Assembly: GCF_020740535.1 (NCBI RefSeq)
Contig: NZ_CP082362.1
Coordinates: 2,294,001-2,358,000 of the forward strand
Source: Streptomyces profundus
GTDB taxonomy: Bacteria > Actinomycetota > Actinomycetes > Streptomycetales > Streptomycetaceae
Direction: 5' to 3'
Length of the DNA: 64,000 nt
The notes under the pieces were generated by a model. It ran no database searches and had not been told where the DNA came from. It worked only from the letters and a program-made list of their open reading frames with translations. Position numbers and translations under genes: made by a program. How positions within the stretch are numbered: position 1 is the first letter of the stretch; every line of letters begins with the position of its first letter. Below, one piece after another: positions 17,213 to 26,386 of this stretch.

Positions 17213-18108
17213 ACGACTGGCGTGCGCTCGGCGTGAGTTGGCGCGACGGCTCGGCCCGCTGGGAGTGGGCGGGCCCCGGCGGGGTGTCGCGCACCAGCCC
17301 GCTGCCGGTGGGCACCGAGCTGGCCCTCGCCGCCGGCGCCGACCGCCGCTGCGTCGGCGTCTGGCGGTCGGGCCGGCAACTGGCCTGTCCGACCGCCGCG
17401 TTGATCGACCCGGCGGCCCGTGGCGCGCGGTGCGCCTCCTGCCAGACGCTGGACCGCCTCCACTCGGTCGCCGCCGACACCAGCCTCGACGACCCGCGCC
17501 CGTTCACCGTCTATCTCGCGCACCACGGCACGGTGGTCAAGGTCGGCATCACGGCCGTCGAACGCGGCAGCGCCCGGCTGCTGGAGCAGGGCGCGCTCGC
17601 CTCCACCGTCCTGTCCACCGGCCCGCTCCCCGCCGCCCGCCGCTGCGAGCACCTGCTCGGGACGGCCCTCGGCCTGCCCGACCGGGTCACCGCCACCCGC
17701 AAGCGGGACGCCAGGGCCCGTCCCGCCGAGCCCGGCGAACGGGCCGCCGCGCTGCTCGCCACCGCCGAACGGGCCCACCGGCTGCCCGGCTGGCCGGAAG
17801 GGCAGGCCAGGCGCGACCCCCCGGCCGTCGTCGACCACACCGCCGCCTACCCGCTGCCGGCCGACGGGCTGCGCCCCGCCATGGCCGTGGCGCCGCTCGC
17901 CCCCGGGCAGGTGCTCAGGGGAACGGTGCGCTGCCGGATCGGCGGCGATCTCTATCTGGACGCGCCCAACGGGGACTCCGGGCGGTCCGTGCTGCTCGAC
18001 ACCCGGCTGCTCGCCGGCTGGGCGCTGGAGCGGGCCGCTGCCGACGCCCGCTCCAGCGCCGCGCTCACGCCGTTGGAACACCGGGAGGACCAGGCCCCGC
18101 TCTTCTGA
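17209..18108 (+). CDS. DUF2797 domain-containing protein
   Basis: 299 residues. Four Cys (RRCVGVW, LACPTAAL, ARCASCQTL) in the N-terminal third could form a zinc site. This is followed by FTVYLAHHGTVVKVGITAVERGSARLLEQGA, a GIY-YIG-like beta-hairpin and helix typical of DUF2797. Function is unknown. Its ATG overlaps the stop of the MmyB-like regulator, so the two are translationally coupled. Confidence 0.78.
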   Translation: MNDWRALGVSWRDGSARWEWAGPGGVSRTSPLPVGTELALAAGADRRCVGVWRSGRQLACPTAALIDPAARGARCASCQTLDRLHSVAADTSLDDPRPFTVYLAHHGTVVKVGITAVERGSARLLEQGALASTVLSTGPLPAARRCEHLLGTALGLPDRVTATRKRDARARPAEPGERAAALLATAERAHRLPGWPEGQARRDPPAVVDHTAAYPLPADGLRPAMAVAPLAPGQVLRGTVRCRIGGDLYLDAPNGDSGRSVLLDTRLLAGWALERAAADARSSAALTPLEHREDQAPLF

Positions 18109-18117
18109 GCCTGGCCC

Positions 18118-18444
18118 CTACTCCTCGCCGAGCTCCTTCCGGAGCTGGTCCTTGTTCATCCGGGACCTGCCAGGCAGCTTCCGCCGCTGGGCCTCCGCGT
18201 AGAGCTGGTCGTAGGTCGGGCCGCTGGCGCCCCGGTGGGAGCGTTCGCCGCCGCGCCTCGACGGCGCCATGTCGCGCGTCGAGATGCGGCTGGCCGTGCG
18301 GCTCTCACCGGTCCTGGCGCGCACCTTGTTGACCGTGCGCGCGGCGATCTCCTCCGCGCGGCGCTCGCTCTCGCCCCGCTTCCTGGCGCTCTTCCTGATG
18401 TCCTCGTACTGCCGTTCCCGCTTGGGAGATGAACCACTGGGCAT
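18118..18444 (-). CDS. Small basic protein with Rho N-terminal-like domain
   Basis: 108 residues, very rich in Arg, Ser and Glu. The N-terminal half (SPKRERQYEDIRKSARKRGES, AEEIAARTVNKVRARTGE) is the pattern of streptomycete proteins usually labelled plasmid stabilisation proteins. The C-terminal 35 residues (YDQLYAEAQRRKLPGRSRMNKDQLRKEL) match the SAP/Rho-N helix-extended-helix nucleic-acid-binding motif. A DNA- or RNA-binding role is likely, but the label itself is weakly supported. ATG start at 18444. Confidence 0.75.
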   Translation of the reverse strand: MPSGSSPKRERQYEDIRKSARKRGESERRAEEIAARTVNKVRARTGESRTASRISTRDMAPSRRGGERSHRGASGPTYDQLYAEAQRRKLPGRSRMNKDQLRKELGEE

Positions 18445-18649
18445 GGTGACCGCCTCCTCGTCGACGCCGTGGGTGAACGTTCCGGGCCCGTCCCGGCTCC
18501 CCGCCGGCCGCGCACCGTCGTCCAGCCCTCGCAGCCACCCGACCGGCGAGGGGCTGCCGCCCCGAGTGACCGCTCGCCGGGATCTCAAACAGGCCGCCGG
18601 CCGGGGTCCCGGGCGGTGCGGCTAACCTCGGGCCCATGGGTGAGAGCGC

Positions 18650-19267
18650 GTGAGTGAGAGCGGGGCCGCCACGCGGCGGCTGGTGTTGGCGTCCCAGTCC
18701 CCGGCGCGGCTCGGGCTGCTGCGACAGGCCGGGTTGACGCCCGATGTGATCGTCAGCGGGGTGGACGAGGAGGCGCTGATCGCCGACTCACCCGAGGAGT
18801 TGGCCGGCCTGCTCGCCGAGGCCAAGGCCCTGGCGGTCGCCGAACGGCCGGCCGCGGCCGGCGCTTTGGTGCTGGGCTGCGACTCCGTGCTGGAGTTGGA
18901 CGGCGCGGCGCTCGGCAAGCCGGCGGACGCCGAGGAGGCCACCGCCCGCTGGAAGGCGATGCGCGGCCGGGACGGCGTGCTCCGCACCGGGCACTGCCTG
19001 ATCGACACGGCCGACGGACGCCGCCGCACGGCCGTCGCGTCAACCACCGTCCACTTCGGCGATCCCTCGGACGCGGAGATCGCCGCCTATGTCGCCAGCG
19101 GCGAACCGCTGCACGTCGCCGGCGCCTTCACCCTGGACGGGCGGTCCGCCCCGTTTGTCGACGGCGTCACCGGCGACCCCGGCACCGTCATCGGCCTCTC
19201 CCTGCCGCTGCTGCGGAAGCTGCTCGCCGGAGTCGGCGTCGCCATCACCGACCTGTGGACGCCTTGA
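18650..19267 (+). CDS. maf: Maf family nucleoside triphosphate pyrophosphatase
   Basis: 205 residues. Motifs: [18 protein letters not shown] (Maf signature SxSPxR), [19 protein letters not shown] (catalytic Asp region), [22 protein letters not shown], and [18 protein letters not shown]. Maf enzymes hydrolyse non-canonical or specific nucleoside triphosphates to monophosphates and pyrophosphate. GTG start at 18650; TAACCT lies about 20 bp upstream. In S. coelicolor maf sits in the same carboxylase neighbourhood. The 3' end overlaps the antisense frame of the membrane protein below. Confidence 0.92.
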   Translation: MSESGAATRRLVLASQSPARLGLLRQAGLTPDVIVSGVDEEALIADSPEELAGLLAEAKALAVAERPAAAGALVLGCDSVLELDGAALGKPADAEEATARWKAMRGRDGVLRTGHCLIDTADGRRRTAVASTTVHFGDPSDAEIAAYVASGEPLHVAGAFTLDGRSAPFVDGVTGDPGTVIGLSLPLLRKLLAGVGVAITDLWTP

Positions 19268-19678
19268 CGCCGCGCCCAGGCCCTCGGCAGGGTGGAGCAC
19301 CAGGCAGAGCACCAACAGGCCGAAGACCACCATCACCACGGCGAAGGCCCACCAGCCGACCAGCCCGACGGACAGCGCGCCCAGGGCCAGTTGGAGCGCG
19401 GCGGCACCGCCGAGCGCCGCCCGCCCGAACCGTCCCGGCGCCACGTCCCGCACCGCCATCCAGGTCAACAGCCCGCCCACCCACCACAGGAACACGGCCA
19501 GCGCCGCGCCCGCCGCCCAGGCGGCCACACTGAGCGTGGTGGCCGGCACTCCGGCGATCGACATCTGCTGACGGTCGACCGCCAGCCCGAGCACCCCGTG
19601 CAGCAGCCCGAGGGCCGCTGCCCAACCGATGACCACTGCGGCGGTGAGCGCCGTCACGCTTCGTCTGCCTCGGTTCAC
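19040..19678 (-). CDS. Small integral membrane protein (C-terminus uncertain)
   Basis: The start is taken as GTG 19678 (212 residues). Residues 1-130 form a convincing four-helix membrane protein: [23 protein letters not shown], a second segment after [23 protein letters not shown], then [29 protein letters not shown]. Past residue 130 the frame continues without hydrophobic character through 228 bp antisense to maf until the stop at 19040. The tail is therefore either genuinely unusual or the result of a frameshift that removed the natural stop. Function is unknown; the gene keeps its place between maf and accA2. Confidence 0.65.
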   Translation of the reverse strand: MNRGRRSVTALTAAVVIGWAAALGLLHGVLGLAVDRQQMSIAGVPATTLSVAAWAAGAALAVFLWWVGGLLTWMAVRDVAPGRFGRAALGGAAALQLALGALSVGLVGWWAFAVVMVVFGLLVLCLVLHPAEGLGAASRRPQVGDGDADSGEQLPQQRQGEADDGAGVAGDAVDKRGGPPVQGEGAGDVQRFAAGDIGGDLRVRGIAEVDGG

Positions 19679-19985
19679 GGCGCGCACGCTACTGCCGGGT
19701 AACGGGTCGGACAAGGCTTCTCGCAGCCGCAAAGAATTCCATGAACCATTGTGCGATCCCCACAACAACCGCCGCCGCGAGGCGCTGACCTCGGTGACCT
19801 CGCTCCCTCGGGAGCGCCGGTCAAGTGATCACCGTCAACAGGGCGCGTACCTTGGTATCGCAAGGCCGCAAGCGCTCAAAAGCGCTGCCTCCCACGCCAG
19901 GTGTGGGCGAGGTCACCCCTGTGGGCGACTCGTTGCGAGGTGTCGCCAGTGCCTAAAATCGCTATGTTCCAAGGAGGGAGCCATC
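19679..19985 (+). promoter_or_regulatory. Promoter and leader region of accA2
   Basis: 307 bp with no gene. TTGCGA (19933-19938) and TAAAAT (19954-19959) form a SigA-like pair with a 15-bp spacer. The ribosome site AAGGAGGG at 19971-19978 precedes the GTG at 19986. The rest of the leader is less GC-rich than its surroundings, and I saw no riboswitch fold in it. Confidence 0.55.
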
Positions 19986-21761
19986 GTGCGTAAGGTGCTC
20001 ATCGCCAACCGTGGCGAAATCGCCGTGCGGGTAGCCCGGGCCTGCCGGGACGCCGGCATCGCCAGCGTGGCCGTCTACGCCGAGCCGGACCGGGACGCCC
20101 TGCATGTGCGGGCCACCGACGAGGCGTTCGCCCTGGGCGGCGACACACCGGCCAGCAGCTATCTGGACTTCGACAAGGTGCTCAACGCCGCGTCCGTCGC
20201 GGGGGCGGACGCGGTTCACCCGGGCTACGGATTCCTGTCCGAGAACGCCGACTTCGCCCAGGCCGTGCTCGACGCCGGCCTGACCTGGATCGGCCCGTCG
20301 CCCGACGCCATCCGCTCGCTCGGCGACAAGGTGGCCGCCCGACACATCGCACAGCGCGCCGGCGCACCCCTGGTCGCCGGCACCAAGGACCCCGTCGCCG
20401 GCTCCGACGAGGTCGTCGCCTTCGCCCGCGAACACGGGCTCCCCGTGGCCATCAAGGCGGCCTTCGGCGGCGGCGGTCGCGGCCTGAAGGTCGCCCGCAC
20501 GCTGGAGGAGATCCCCGAGCTGTTCGACTCGGCGGTCCGCGAGGCGACCGTCTCCTTCGGCCGCGGCGAGTGCTTCGTCGAGCGCTACCTCGACCGCCCG
20601 CGCCACGTCGAGACGCAGTGCCTGGCCGACACCCACGGCAACGTGGTCGTGGTCTCCACCCGCGACTGCTCCCTCCAGCGGCGCCACCAGAAGCTGGTGG
20701 AGGAGGCCCCCGCGCCCTATCTGACGGACGCGCAGAACGCCGAGCTCTACGCCGCGTCCAAGGCGATCCTCCGCGAGGCCGGCTATGTCGGCGCGGGCAC
20801 CTGCGAGTTCCTCGTCGGCCAGGACGGCACCATCTCCTTCCTTGAGGTCAACACCCGCCTCCAGGTGGAACATCCGGTGACGGAGGAGATCACCGGGCTC
20901 GACCTGGTGCGCGAGCAGCTGCGGATCGCCGAGGGCGAGGCCCTCGGCTACGACGACCCGCCGCTGCGCGGCCACTCCATCGAGTTCCGGATCAACGGCG
21001 AGGACCCGGGCCGCAACTTCCTGCCGGCGCCCGGCACGGTCACCACGTTCACGCCGCCACTCGGCCCCGGCGTGCGGGTCGACACCGGCGTCGAGTCGGG
21101 ATCGGTCATCGGCCCCGCCTGGGACTCCATGCTCGCCAAGCTCATCGTCACGGGCTCCGACCGGCGGCAGGCCCTTCAGCGGGCGTCCCGCGCGCTGGCG
21201 GAGTTCCAGGTCGAGGGCATGGCCACCGTGCTGCCCTTCCACCGCGACGTGGTCACCGACCCGGCGTTCGCCCCCGAGGTGAACGGCCGCGTCGGGGAGC
21301 CGTTCGCCGTCCACACGCGGTGGATCGAGACCGAGTACGGCAACAGCCTGCCCGCCTTCGACTCGGTGCCGAGCGAGGCCGAGGAGAGCGGCATCAGGGA
21401 GACGGTCGTCGTCGAGGTCGCCGGCAAGCGGCTGGAGGTCTCGCTGCCCGCCACGCTGGCGATGCCGCTGGCCCGCGCGGCCGTCGCCGGCGGCGCGCGG
21501 CCGGCGCGCCGCAAGGCCGGCAAGCGGGCGGCGGCGGCGCCGACCGGCGACGCGCTGCCGTCGCCGATGCAGGGCACGGTGGTCAAGGTCGCGGTGGAGG
21601 AGGGCCAGCGCGTCGAGGAGGGCGAGCTGGTCATCGTCCTGGAGGCGATGAAGATGGAGCAGCCGATCAACGCCCACCGCGCCGGCACCGTCGGCGCCCT
21701 CAAGGCCGAGGTCGGCGCCTCCCTCTCCGCGGGCGCGGTCATCTGCGAGATCAAGGACTGA
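19986..21761 (+). CDS. accA2: Acyl-CoA carboxylase alpha subunit (biotin carboxylase-BCCP fusion)
   Basis: 591 residues. Biotin carboxylase domain: [34 protein letters not shown], the ATP-grasp loop [20 protein letters not shown] and [19 protein letters not shown]-terminal BCCP domain: [17 protein letters not shown] and [10 protein letters not shown], with the biotinylated Lys at residue 556. It carboxylates biotin using ATP and bicarbonate, and serves the PccB/PccE carboxylase encoded at 5742-7561. Length and layout match S. coelicolor AccA2 (about 590 residues). The GTG start at 19986 is fixed by AAGGAGGG upstream. Confidence 0.95.
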   Translation: MRKVLIANRGEIAVRVARACRDAGIASVAVYAEPDRDALHVRATDEAFALGGDTPASSYLDFDKVLNAASVAGADAVHPGYGFLSENADFAQAVLDAGLTWIGPSPDAIRSLGDKVAARHIAQRAGAPLVAGTKDPVAGSDEVVAFAREHGLPVAIKAAFGGGGRGLKVARTLEEIPELFDSAVREATVSFGRGECFVERYLDRPRHVETQCLADTHGNVVVVSTRDCSLQRRHQKLVEEAPAPYLTDAQNAELYAASKAILREAGYVGAGTCEFLVGQDGTISFLEVNTRLQVEHPVTEEITGLDLVREQLRIAEGEALGYDDPPLRGHSIEFRINGEDPGRNFLPAPGTVTTFTPPLGPGVRVDTGVESGSVIGPAWDSMLAKLIVTGSDRRQALQRASRALAEFQVEGMATVLPFHRDVVTDPAFAPEVNGRVGEPFAVHTRWIETEYGNSLPAFDSVPSEAEESGIRETVVVEVAGKRLEVSLPATLAMPLARAAVAGGARPARRKAGKRAAAAPTGDALPSPMQGTVVKVAVEEGQRVEEGELVIVLEAMKMEQPINAHRAGTVGALKAEVGASLSAGAVICEIKD

Positions 21762-21779
21762 TCCCCCGGCCCCGGCCGC

Positions 21780-21807
21780 CGGTCCGTACCCGCCACGCGA
21801 CGGACCG
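21780..21807. terminator. Weak hairpin after accA2
   Basis: Inverted repeat CGGTCCGT ... ACGGACCG with a 12-nt loop just past the accA2 stop. The stem is only 8 bp, so termination may be partial; the small gene at 21850 follows. Confidence 0.4.
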
Positions 21808-21849
21808 CCGGCCGCGCCGGCTTTCCCTGCCGGCCGAGTCGGCGCGTGG

Positions 21850-22191
21850 GTGCGCGGACCAGTGGGAGGAACCATCGCCGAGGCGACCGAGGGGACCGAG
21901 GCGACAGGCGCGACCGGGGCGGAGCCCCGGCCGGATGGCACCGTGCCGGGGGTCGGCGAGGTGCTGCTGGTGACGGTCACCAGCCACCAGCCGTGGGGGA
22001 TCACGGCGCGGGTGCGCGGTTACGAGCACCTCGGCGCGTCGTTGGACGTCATCCGTCGGGGGCACGAGCCGGGCGTGCGCCGGCTGGCGCGGGCGCTGCC
22101 CGCCGTGGGCAGCACGCTCGAGCTGACCGTCGGCAGGGTGCACCACCGGGACAGGGCGCCCCGGGTCTGGCTGGACCTCACCGCCCCGTGA
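21850..22191 (+). CDS. Small hypothetical protein, S1-like fold suspected
   Basis: 113 residues from GTG 21850; an in-frame GTG at 21862 is an alternative. The Thr/Glu/Gly-rich start is followed by a compact beta-rich region (VGEVLLVTVTSHQPWGITARVRGYEHLGASLDVI, LELTVGRVHHRDRAPRVWLDL). This has the strand pattern of an OB/S1 fold, but I could not assign a family. It lies 88 bp after accA2 on the same strand and converges on the DeoR gene. Confidence 0.6.
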   Translation: MRGPVGGTIAEATEGTEATGATGAEPRPDGTVPGVGEVLLVTVTSHQPWGITARVRGYEHLGASLDVIRRGHEPGVRRLARALPAVGSTLELTVGRVHHRDRAPRVWLDLTAP

Positions 22192-22225
22192 CCCGGCCGA
22201 ACCTGCCGAACCCAGCCGGCACTTC

Positions 22226-22266
22226 CCCGCCCTCGCCTCGGCCCGGCGGGCCGGGGCGAGGGCGGG
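22226..22266. terminator. Strong bidirectional hairpin terminator
   Basis: Two 19-nt arms with a single mismatch and a 3-nt loop (GGC), located between the convergent genes ending at 22191 and 22310. No T-run follows, as is usual in Streptomyces. Confidence 0.8.
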
Positions 22267-22309
22267 CGGCCACGGCCACGCGGCCGTGGAGCTGCCCGCG
22301 GCCGTGGAG

Positions 22310-23272
22310 CTACCGGCGGCGCGGCGCCAGGTCCGAGACCCGCTGGCCCATCGGCGGGGTGCCGGAGAGGCCCGGATGCCCCGTCGCCCTCGGCGCCGGC
22401 AGGGACAGATCGCGGCGGACCGCGTCGCCCCGGTCGGCCGGCTGCTTGACGTTCGGCGCCGGCGGCGCGCCGACCACCGAGATCCGCACCCCCTGGTCGG
22501 CGAGAGCCTCCAGCTCGGCTCCCGCCTTCTCCGCGTCCGGCGGCGGCTGGTCGGTGATCAGCTGGGTGATCAGGTCGGTTGGCACGGTCTGGAACGCCGT
22601 GTCGGCGCCCAGCTTGGTGTGGTCGGCCAGCACCACCACTTCGGCCGCCGCGCGCAGCAGCGCCCGGTCGACGCTGGCGGCGAGCATGTTGGACGTGGAC
22701 AGGCCACGGTCCGCGGTCAGCCCGGAGCCGGACAGGAAGGCGCGGCTGACCCGCAGGCCCAGCAGCGACTGCTCGGCACCGCTGCCGACCAGCGCGTAGT
22801 TGGAGCCCCGCAGGGTGCCGCCGGTCATCACCACCTCCACGCGGTTGGCGTGCGCCAACGCCTGGGCGACCAGCAGCGAGTTGGTGACCACCGTGAGCCC
22901 GGGGACCCGGGCCAGCCGGCGGGCCAGCTCCTGCGTGGTGGTGCCGGCGCCGACCACGATGGCCTCGCCCTCCCGCACCAGCGAGGCCGCGTGCTCCGCG
23001 ATGGCGGTCTTCTCCGCCGTCGCGGCCATGGCCCGCTGGGGAAATCCGGATTCCCGGGTGAAGCCACCCGGGAGGACCGCGCCTCCATGTCTGCGGTCCA
23101 GCAGTCCTTCTGCCTCCAGGGCGCGGACATCGCGCCGGACGGTCACTTCTGAGGTCTGGACGACGCGGGCCAGCTCGCGGAGCGACACGGCTCCGTTGGC
23201 GCGCACCATTTCGAGAATCATCTGACGACGTTCTGCAGCGAACACGGAACCGACAGTAACCCCAACGACCAT
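22310..23272 (-). CDS. DeoR/GlpR family transcriptional regulator
   Basis: 320 residues. The N-terminal winged HTH is classical: ERRQMILEMVRANGAVSLRELARVVQTSEVTVRRDVRALEAEGLLDRRHGGAVL, containing the DeoR signature. The DeoRC sugar-phosphate domain follows: VREGEAIVVGAGTTTQELARRL, VVTNSLLVAQAL, VEVVMTGGTLRGSNYALVG, VVVLADHTKLG. A proline-rich tail of about 60 residues is extra. It lies between accA2 and the nucleoside genes, so it could sense a pentose or deoxyribose phosphate. Whether it binds the CTACGCGCGTAG sites is untested. ATG at 23272, with GTG inside VFAAER as an alternative start. Confidence 0.9.
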   Translation of the reverse strand: MVVGVTVGSVFAAERRQMILEMVRANGAVSLRELARVVQTSEVTVRRDVRALEAEGLLDRRHGGAVLPGGFTRESGFPQRAMAATAEKTAIAEHAASLVREGEAIVVGAGTTTQELARRLARVPGLTVVTNSLLVAQALAHANRVEVVMTGGTLRGSNYALVGSGAEQSLLGLRVSRAFLSGSGLTADRGLSTSNMLAASVDRALLRAAAEVVVLADHTKLGADTAFQTVPTDLITQLITDQPPPDAEKAGAELEALADQGVRISVVGAPPAPNVKQPADRGDAVRRDLSLPAPRATGHPGLSGTPPMGQRVSDLAPRRR

Positions 23273-23315
23273 CTGCTTTCAGCAGGTTGCGAGGATCTAT
23301 CGAAGTTGTCTATAC

Positions 23316-23332
23316 GCACGCCCCAGGCGTGC
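23316..23332. terminator. Short hairpin between flavoprotein gene and deoR-type gene
   Basis: GCACGCC-CCA-GGCGTGC, a 7-bp stem with a 3-nt loop, 46 bp past the flavoprotein stop. It could attenuate read-through into the regulator gene. Confidence 0.4.
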
Positions 23333-23377
23333 TATGCGCCGGGGGCGCATCCCAGTGCTTCCAGCGCCGTCCTGTGC

Positions 23378-24820
23378 CTACTGTTCTTCCAGCCCTTTTC
23401 GGGTATGCAACTGGCGTGCCGCCTCCGCGATCGAACCCGACAACGAGGGGTAAACGGTGAACGTTTTTGCGATCTGTTCCACCGTCAAACTGTTGTCCAC
23501 GGCAATCGCTATCGGGTGAATCAACTCACTGGCCCGAGGCGAGACCACCACGCCGCCGACCACAATGCCCGTACCAGGACGGGCGAACAGCTTCACAAAG
23601 CCGTCCCGGACGCCCTGCATCTTGGCGCGCGGGTTCCGCAACAGGGGCAGCTTCACCACCCGGGCGTCGATTCGCCCCGCGTCCACGTCCTGCTGGCTGT
23701 AGCCGACGGTGGCGATCTCCGGGTCGGTGAAGATGTTCGCCGAGACCGTCTTCAGATCGAGCGGCGCCACCGCGTCCCCGAGGAAGTGGTACATCGCGAT
23801 CCGCCCCTGCATCGCCGCCACCGAGGCCAGCGCGAAGACGCCGGTGCAGTCGCCGGCCGCGTAGACGCCGGACGCCGTGGTGCGGGACACCTTGTCCGTG
23901 TGGATATGGCCGGACTCGGTGAGCTTGACCCCGGCCTCCTCAAGACCCATGTCGGCCGTGTTGGGCACCGCCCCCACCGCCATCAGACAGTGCGTGCCCG
24001 AGACCGTCCGGCCGTCCGAGAGGGTGATCTCCACCCGGTCCCCGACCCGCTTGGCGGCGGCGGCCCGCGACCGGGAGAGCACGTTCATCCCCCGCCGCCG
24101 GAACACGTCCTCCAGGACGGCCGCCGCGTCCGGGTCCTCCCCGGGGAGCACCCTCTCCCGCGAGGAGACCAGCGTCACCCGGGAGCCCAGCGCCTGGTAG
24201 GCGCCGGCGAACTCGGCGCCCGTGACCCCCGAGCCGACCACGACCAGCTCCGCCGGCAGCTCCCCGAGGTCGTAGACCTGCGTCCAGTTGAGGATGCGCT
24301 CGCCGTCGGGGCGGGCGTCCGGGATCTCCCTGGGATGGCCGCCGGTGGTGACCAGCACCGCGTCCGCGACCAGCTCCCGCTCGGCGCCGCGCTCGTCCGT
24401 CACCGCGACCTTCCTGGTGCCGTCCGTGTCCTGCCCCGGCAGCAGCCGCCCGCGCCCGCGCAGCACGGTGACGCCGGCCCGCTTCACCGAGGCGGTGATG
24501 TCGTGGGACTGGGCCAGCGCCAGCCGCTTCACCCGCCGGTTGACCACGCCGAGATCCACGCCGATGCCACGCACCTCGTCCCCGACGCCGTCCCCGTCGT
24601 GGTCGATCTCGATGCCCAGCTCCACATGCGAGGAGTCGAAGCCGGTCATCACCTCGGCCGTCGCGATCAGGGTCTTGGACGGAACGCAGTCCGTGAGCAC
24701 CGAGGCGCCGCCCAGGCCGTCCCGGTCGACGACGGTCACCTCCGCGCCCAGCTGCGCCGCCACCAGCGCCGCCTCGTACCCGCCTGGTCCGCCACCAATG
24801 ATCACGATTCGAGTCACCAT
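23378..24820 (-). CDS. NAD(P)H dehydrogenase (quinone), LpdA-type flavoprotein disulfide reductase relative
   Basis: 480 residues. FAD motif VIIGGGPGGYEAALVAAQLGAEVTVVD, NAD(P) motif VVVGSGVTGAEFAGAYQALG, second FAD motif VYAAGDCTGV, and a C-terminal dimerisation domain. The redox site reads GGASVLTDCVPSK: the first active-site Cys of lipoamide dehydrogenases is Ser40 here and only Cys45 remains. This matches mycobacterial LpdA, which reduces quinones and not lipoamide. ATG at 24820 (GTG follows at once). The deoR-type gene is 105 bp downstream on the same strand. Confidence 0.88.
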   Translation of the reverse strand: MVTRIVIIGGGPGGYEAALVAAQLGAEVTVVDRDGLGGASVLTDCVPSKTLIATAEVMTGFDSSHVELGIEIDHDGDGVGDEVRGIGVDLGVVNRRVKRLALAQSHDITASVKRAGVTVLRGRGRLLPGQDTDGTRKVAVTDERGAERELVADAVLVTTGGHPREIPDARPDGERILNWTQVYDLGELPAELVVVGSGVTGAEFAGAYQALGSRVTLVSSRERVLPGEDPDAAAVLEDVFRRRGMNVLSRSRAAAAKRVGDRVEITLSDGRTVSGTHCLMAVGAVPNTADMGLEEAGVKLTESGHIHTDKVSRTTASGVYAAGDCTGVFALASVAAMQGRIAMYHFLGDAVAPLDLKTVSANIFTDPEIATVGYSQQDVDAGRIDARVVKLPLLRNPRAKMQGVRDGFVKLFARPGTGIVVGGVVVSPRASELIHPIAIAVDNSLTVEQIAKTFTVYPSLSGSIAEAARQLHTRKGLEEQ

Positions 24821-24970
24821 TCCAGTGTCCCGCACGACTCGTCCCCTTCCGCCCCCGACCCCCTGAGGCGCTCCCGGAGCCGCTTCCCCGGCGCCGCCGT
24901 CACTCGCGGGAGCGGTCTTCCGCCCCGAACCAGGGGGTGTCGGCGTGCCTCTCCCGTACGCTCTAGGGCC

Positions 24971-25417
24971 ATGTCCCTCTACGCCGCGTACGCCGGAAAC
25001 CTCGACCCCCGGCTGATGGCCCGGCGCGCACCGCACTCCCCGCTGCGCGGCACCGGCTGGATCTCCGGCTGGCGCCTCACCTTCGGCGGGGAGGAGATGG
25101 GTTGGGAGGGCGCCCTGGCCACCCTGGCCGAGGCCGGCGTCCCCCCGGCGCCCGACGTGTTCGTCGCCCTCTACGACATCGCGCCCATGGACGAGGAGCG
25201 GCTCGACCGCTGGGAGGGCGTCGGCCTGGACATCTACCGCAGGATGCGGGTCCGGGTCGACACCCTGGACGGCCAGGTCGGCGCGTGGGCGTATGTGCTC
25301 AACGGCTACGAGGGCGGGCTGCCGTCGGCCCGGTACCTGGGCGAGATCGCCGACGCCGCCGAGTCGGCGGGGGCACCGCACGACTATGTGATGGAAATCC
25401 GCAAACGCCCCTGTTGA
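24971..25417 (+). CDS. Gamma-glutamylcyclotransferase-like (AIG2/GGCT fold) protein
   Basis: 148 residues. The start SLYAAYAGNLDPRLMARRAP is the GGCT signature (YxxYxGNLD/N), followed by GWISGWRLTFGG and VFVALYDIAPMDEERLDRWEGV with the conserved acidic residue, then YVLNGYEGGLPSARYLGEI. Relatives open gamma-glutamyl or similar amines into 5-oxoproline; the substrate here is unknown. TACGCT lies 9 bp before the ATG, pointing to a leaderless message. It is divergent from the LpdA-type gene. Confidence 0.82.
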   Translation: MSLYAAYAGNLDPRLMARRAPHSPLRGTGWISGWRLTFGGEEMGWEGALATLAEAGVPPAPDVFVALYDIAPMDEERLDRWEGVGLDIYRRMRVRVDTLDGQVGAWAYVLNGYEGGLPSARYLGEIADAAESAGAPHDYVMEIRKRPC

Positions 25418-25485
25418 GACGGGCCCCGGCCCACCCGCCGAACGCCGTCCGATGGCTGGTACCCGATCCCAGGCGCGCATTCCGT

Positions 25486-25497
25486 CTACGCGCGTAG
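25486..25497. promoter_or_regulatory. CTACGCGCGTAG palindrome in the PNP promoter
   Basis: Perfect 12-bp palindrome, 12 bp upstream of the -10-like TAGGCT (25510-25515) and 24 bp upstream of the GTG start of the purine nucleoside phosphorylase gene. The same 12-mer recurs at 35865-35876 (deoC) and 45981-45992 (add). Placement between -35 and -10 suggests a repressor site. Confidence 0.75.
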
Positions 25498-25521
25498 GGA
25501 CATTGCGGTTAGGCTCATCTT

Positions 25522-26322
25522 GTGAACGCATCTGACATGGCCCGCTCGGGCGACGCCGCAGCCGCTCGCCTACGCGAGTTGACCGGTGTGAACAGCCATG
25601 ACGTCGCACTGGTCATGGGGTCCGGCTGGGCCCCCGCCACCGAGCGTCTCGGGACACCGACCCGGGAGCTGGACGTCACCGAACTTCCCGGTTTCCCGCC
25701 GCCGGCCGCCGAGGGGCACGCGGGCAAGATCCGCTCCTACCAGGTGGGCGACAAACGCGCGTTGGTCTTCGTCGGCCGCACCCACTTCTACGAGGGGCTC
25801 GGCGTCGGCGCGGTCACCCATGGCGTGCGCACGGCGGTCGCCGCCGGGTGCAAGACGGTGGTGCTCACCAACAGCTGCGGCGGTCTACGCGAGGGGATGC
25901 AGGTCGGCCAGCCGATACTGATCAGCGACCACATCAATCTGACCGCGACCTCACCGATCGTGGGCGCGAACTTCGTTGATCTGACCGATCTTTACTCGCC
26001 ACGCTTGCGAGCCCTCTGTCAGGAGATCGACCCCAGCCTCGAAGAGGGCGTCTATGTGCAGTTCCCTGGGCCGCACTACGAGACGCCGGCCGAGATCCGG
26101 ATGGTGCGCGCCATCGGCGGCGACCTGGTCGGCATGTCCACGGTGCTGGAGGCCATCGCGGCCCGCGAGGCGGGCGCCGAGGTGCTCGGCATCTCCCTGG
26201 TCACCAACCTCGCGGCGGGGATCACCGGGGCCCCGCTGAACCACGAGGAGGTCCTCAGGGCCGGCCAGGACTCGGCCGCCCGGATGGGCGACCTCCTCGC
26301 CCAGGTGCTGATCAAGTCCTGA
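25522..26322 (+). CDS. Purine-nucleoside phosphorylase
   Basis: 266 residues of the trimeric PNP family: LVMGSGWAP (phosphate loop), [84 protein letters not shown] (purine-site Glu and Met/Ser) and VTNLAAGI. It splits purine (deoxy)nucleosides with phosphate to base and (deoxy)ribose 1-phosphate. GTG start at 25522 with TAGGCT 6 bp upstream, so probably leaderless. The phosphohexomutase gene follows 64 bp later, and the promoter has the shared nucleoside-gene palindrome. Confidence 0.93.
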   Translation: MNASDMARSGDAAAARLRELTGVNSHDVALVMGSGWAPATERLGTPTRELDVTELPGFPPPAAEGHAGKIRSYQVGDKRALVFVGRTHFYEGLGVGAVTHGVRTAVAAGCKTVVLTNSCGGLREGMQVGQPILISDHINLTATSPIVGANFVDLTDLYSPRLRALCQEIDPSLEEGVYVQFPGPHYETPAEIRMVRAIGGDLVGMSTVLEAIAAREAGAEVLGISLVTNLAAGITGAPLNHEEVLRAGQDSAARMGDLLAQVLIKS

Positions 26323-26386
26323 CGCGTCCCTCGGCGGGAAGCGCACAAGAGGCAACGCGGACGATCCGAGCGGCGGGAGTGGGAAC

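Noticed and set aside
23306..25417. A long plus-strand frame through the LpdA-type gene
   Set aside because: Antisense shadow; only its last part (from 24971) is the real GGCT-like gene.
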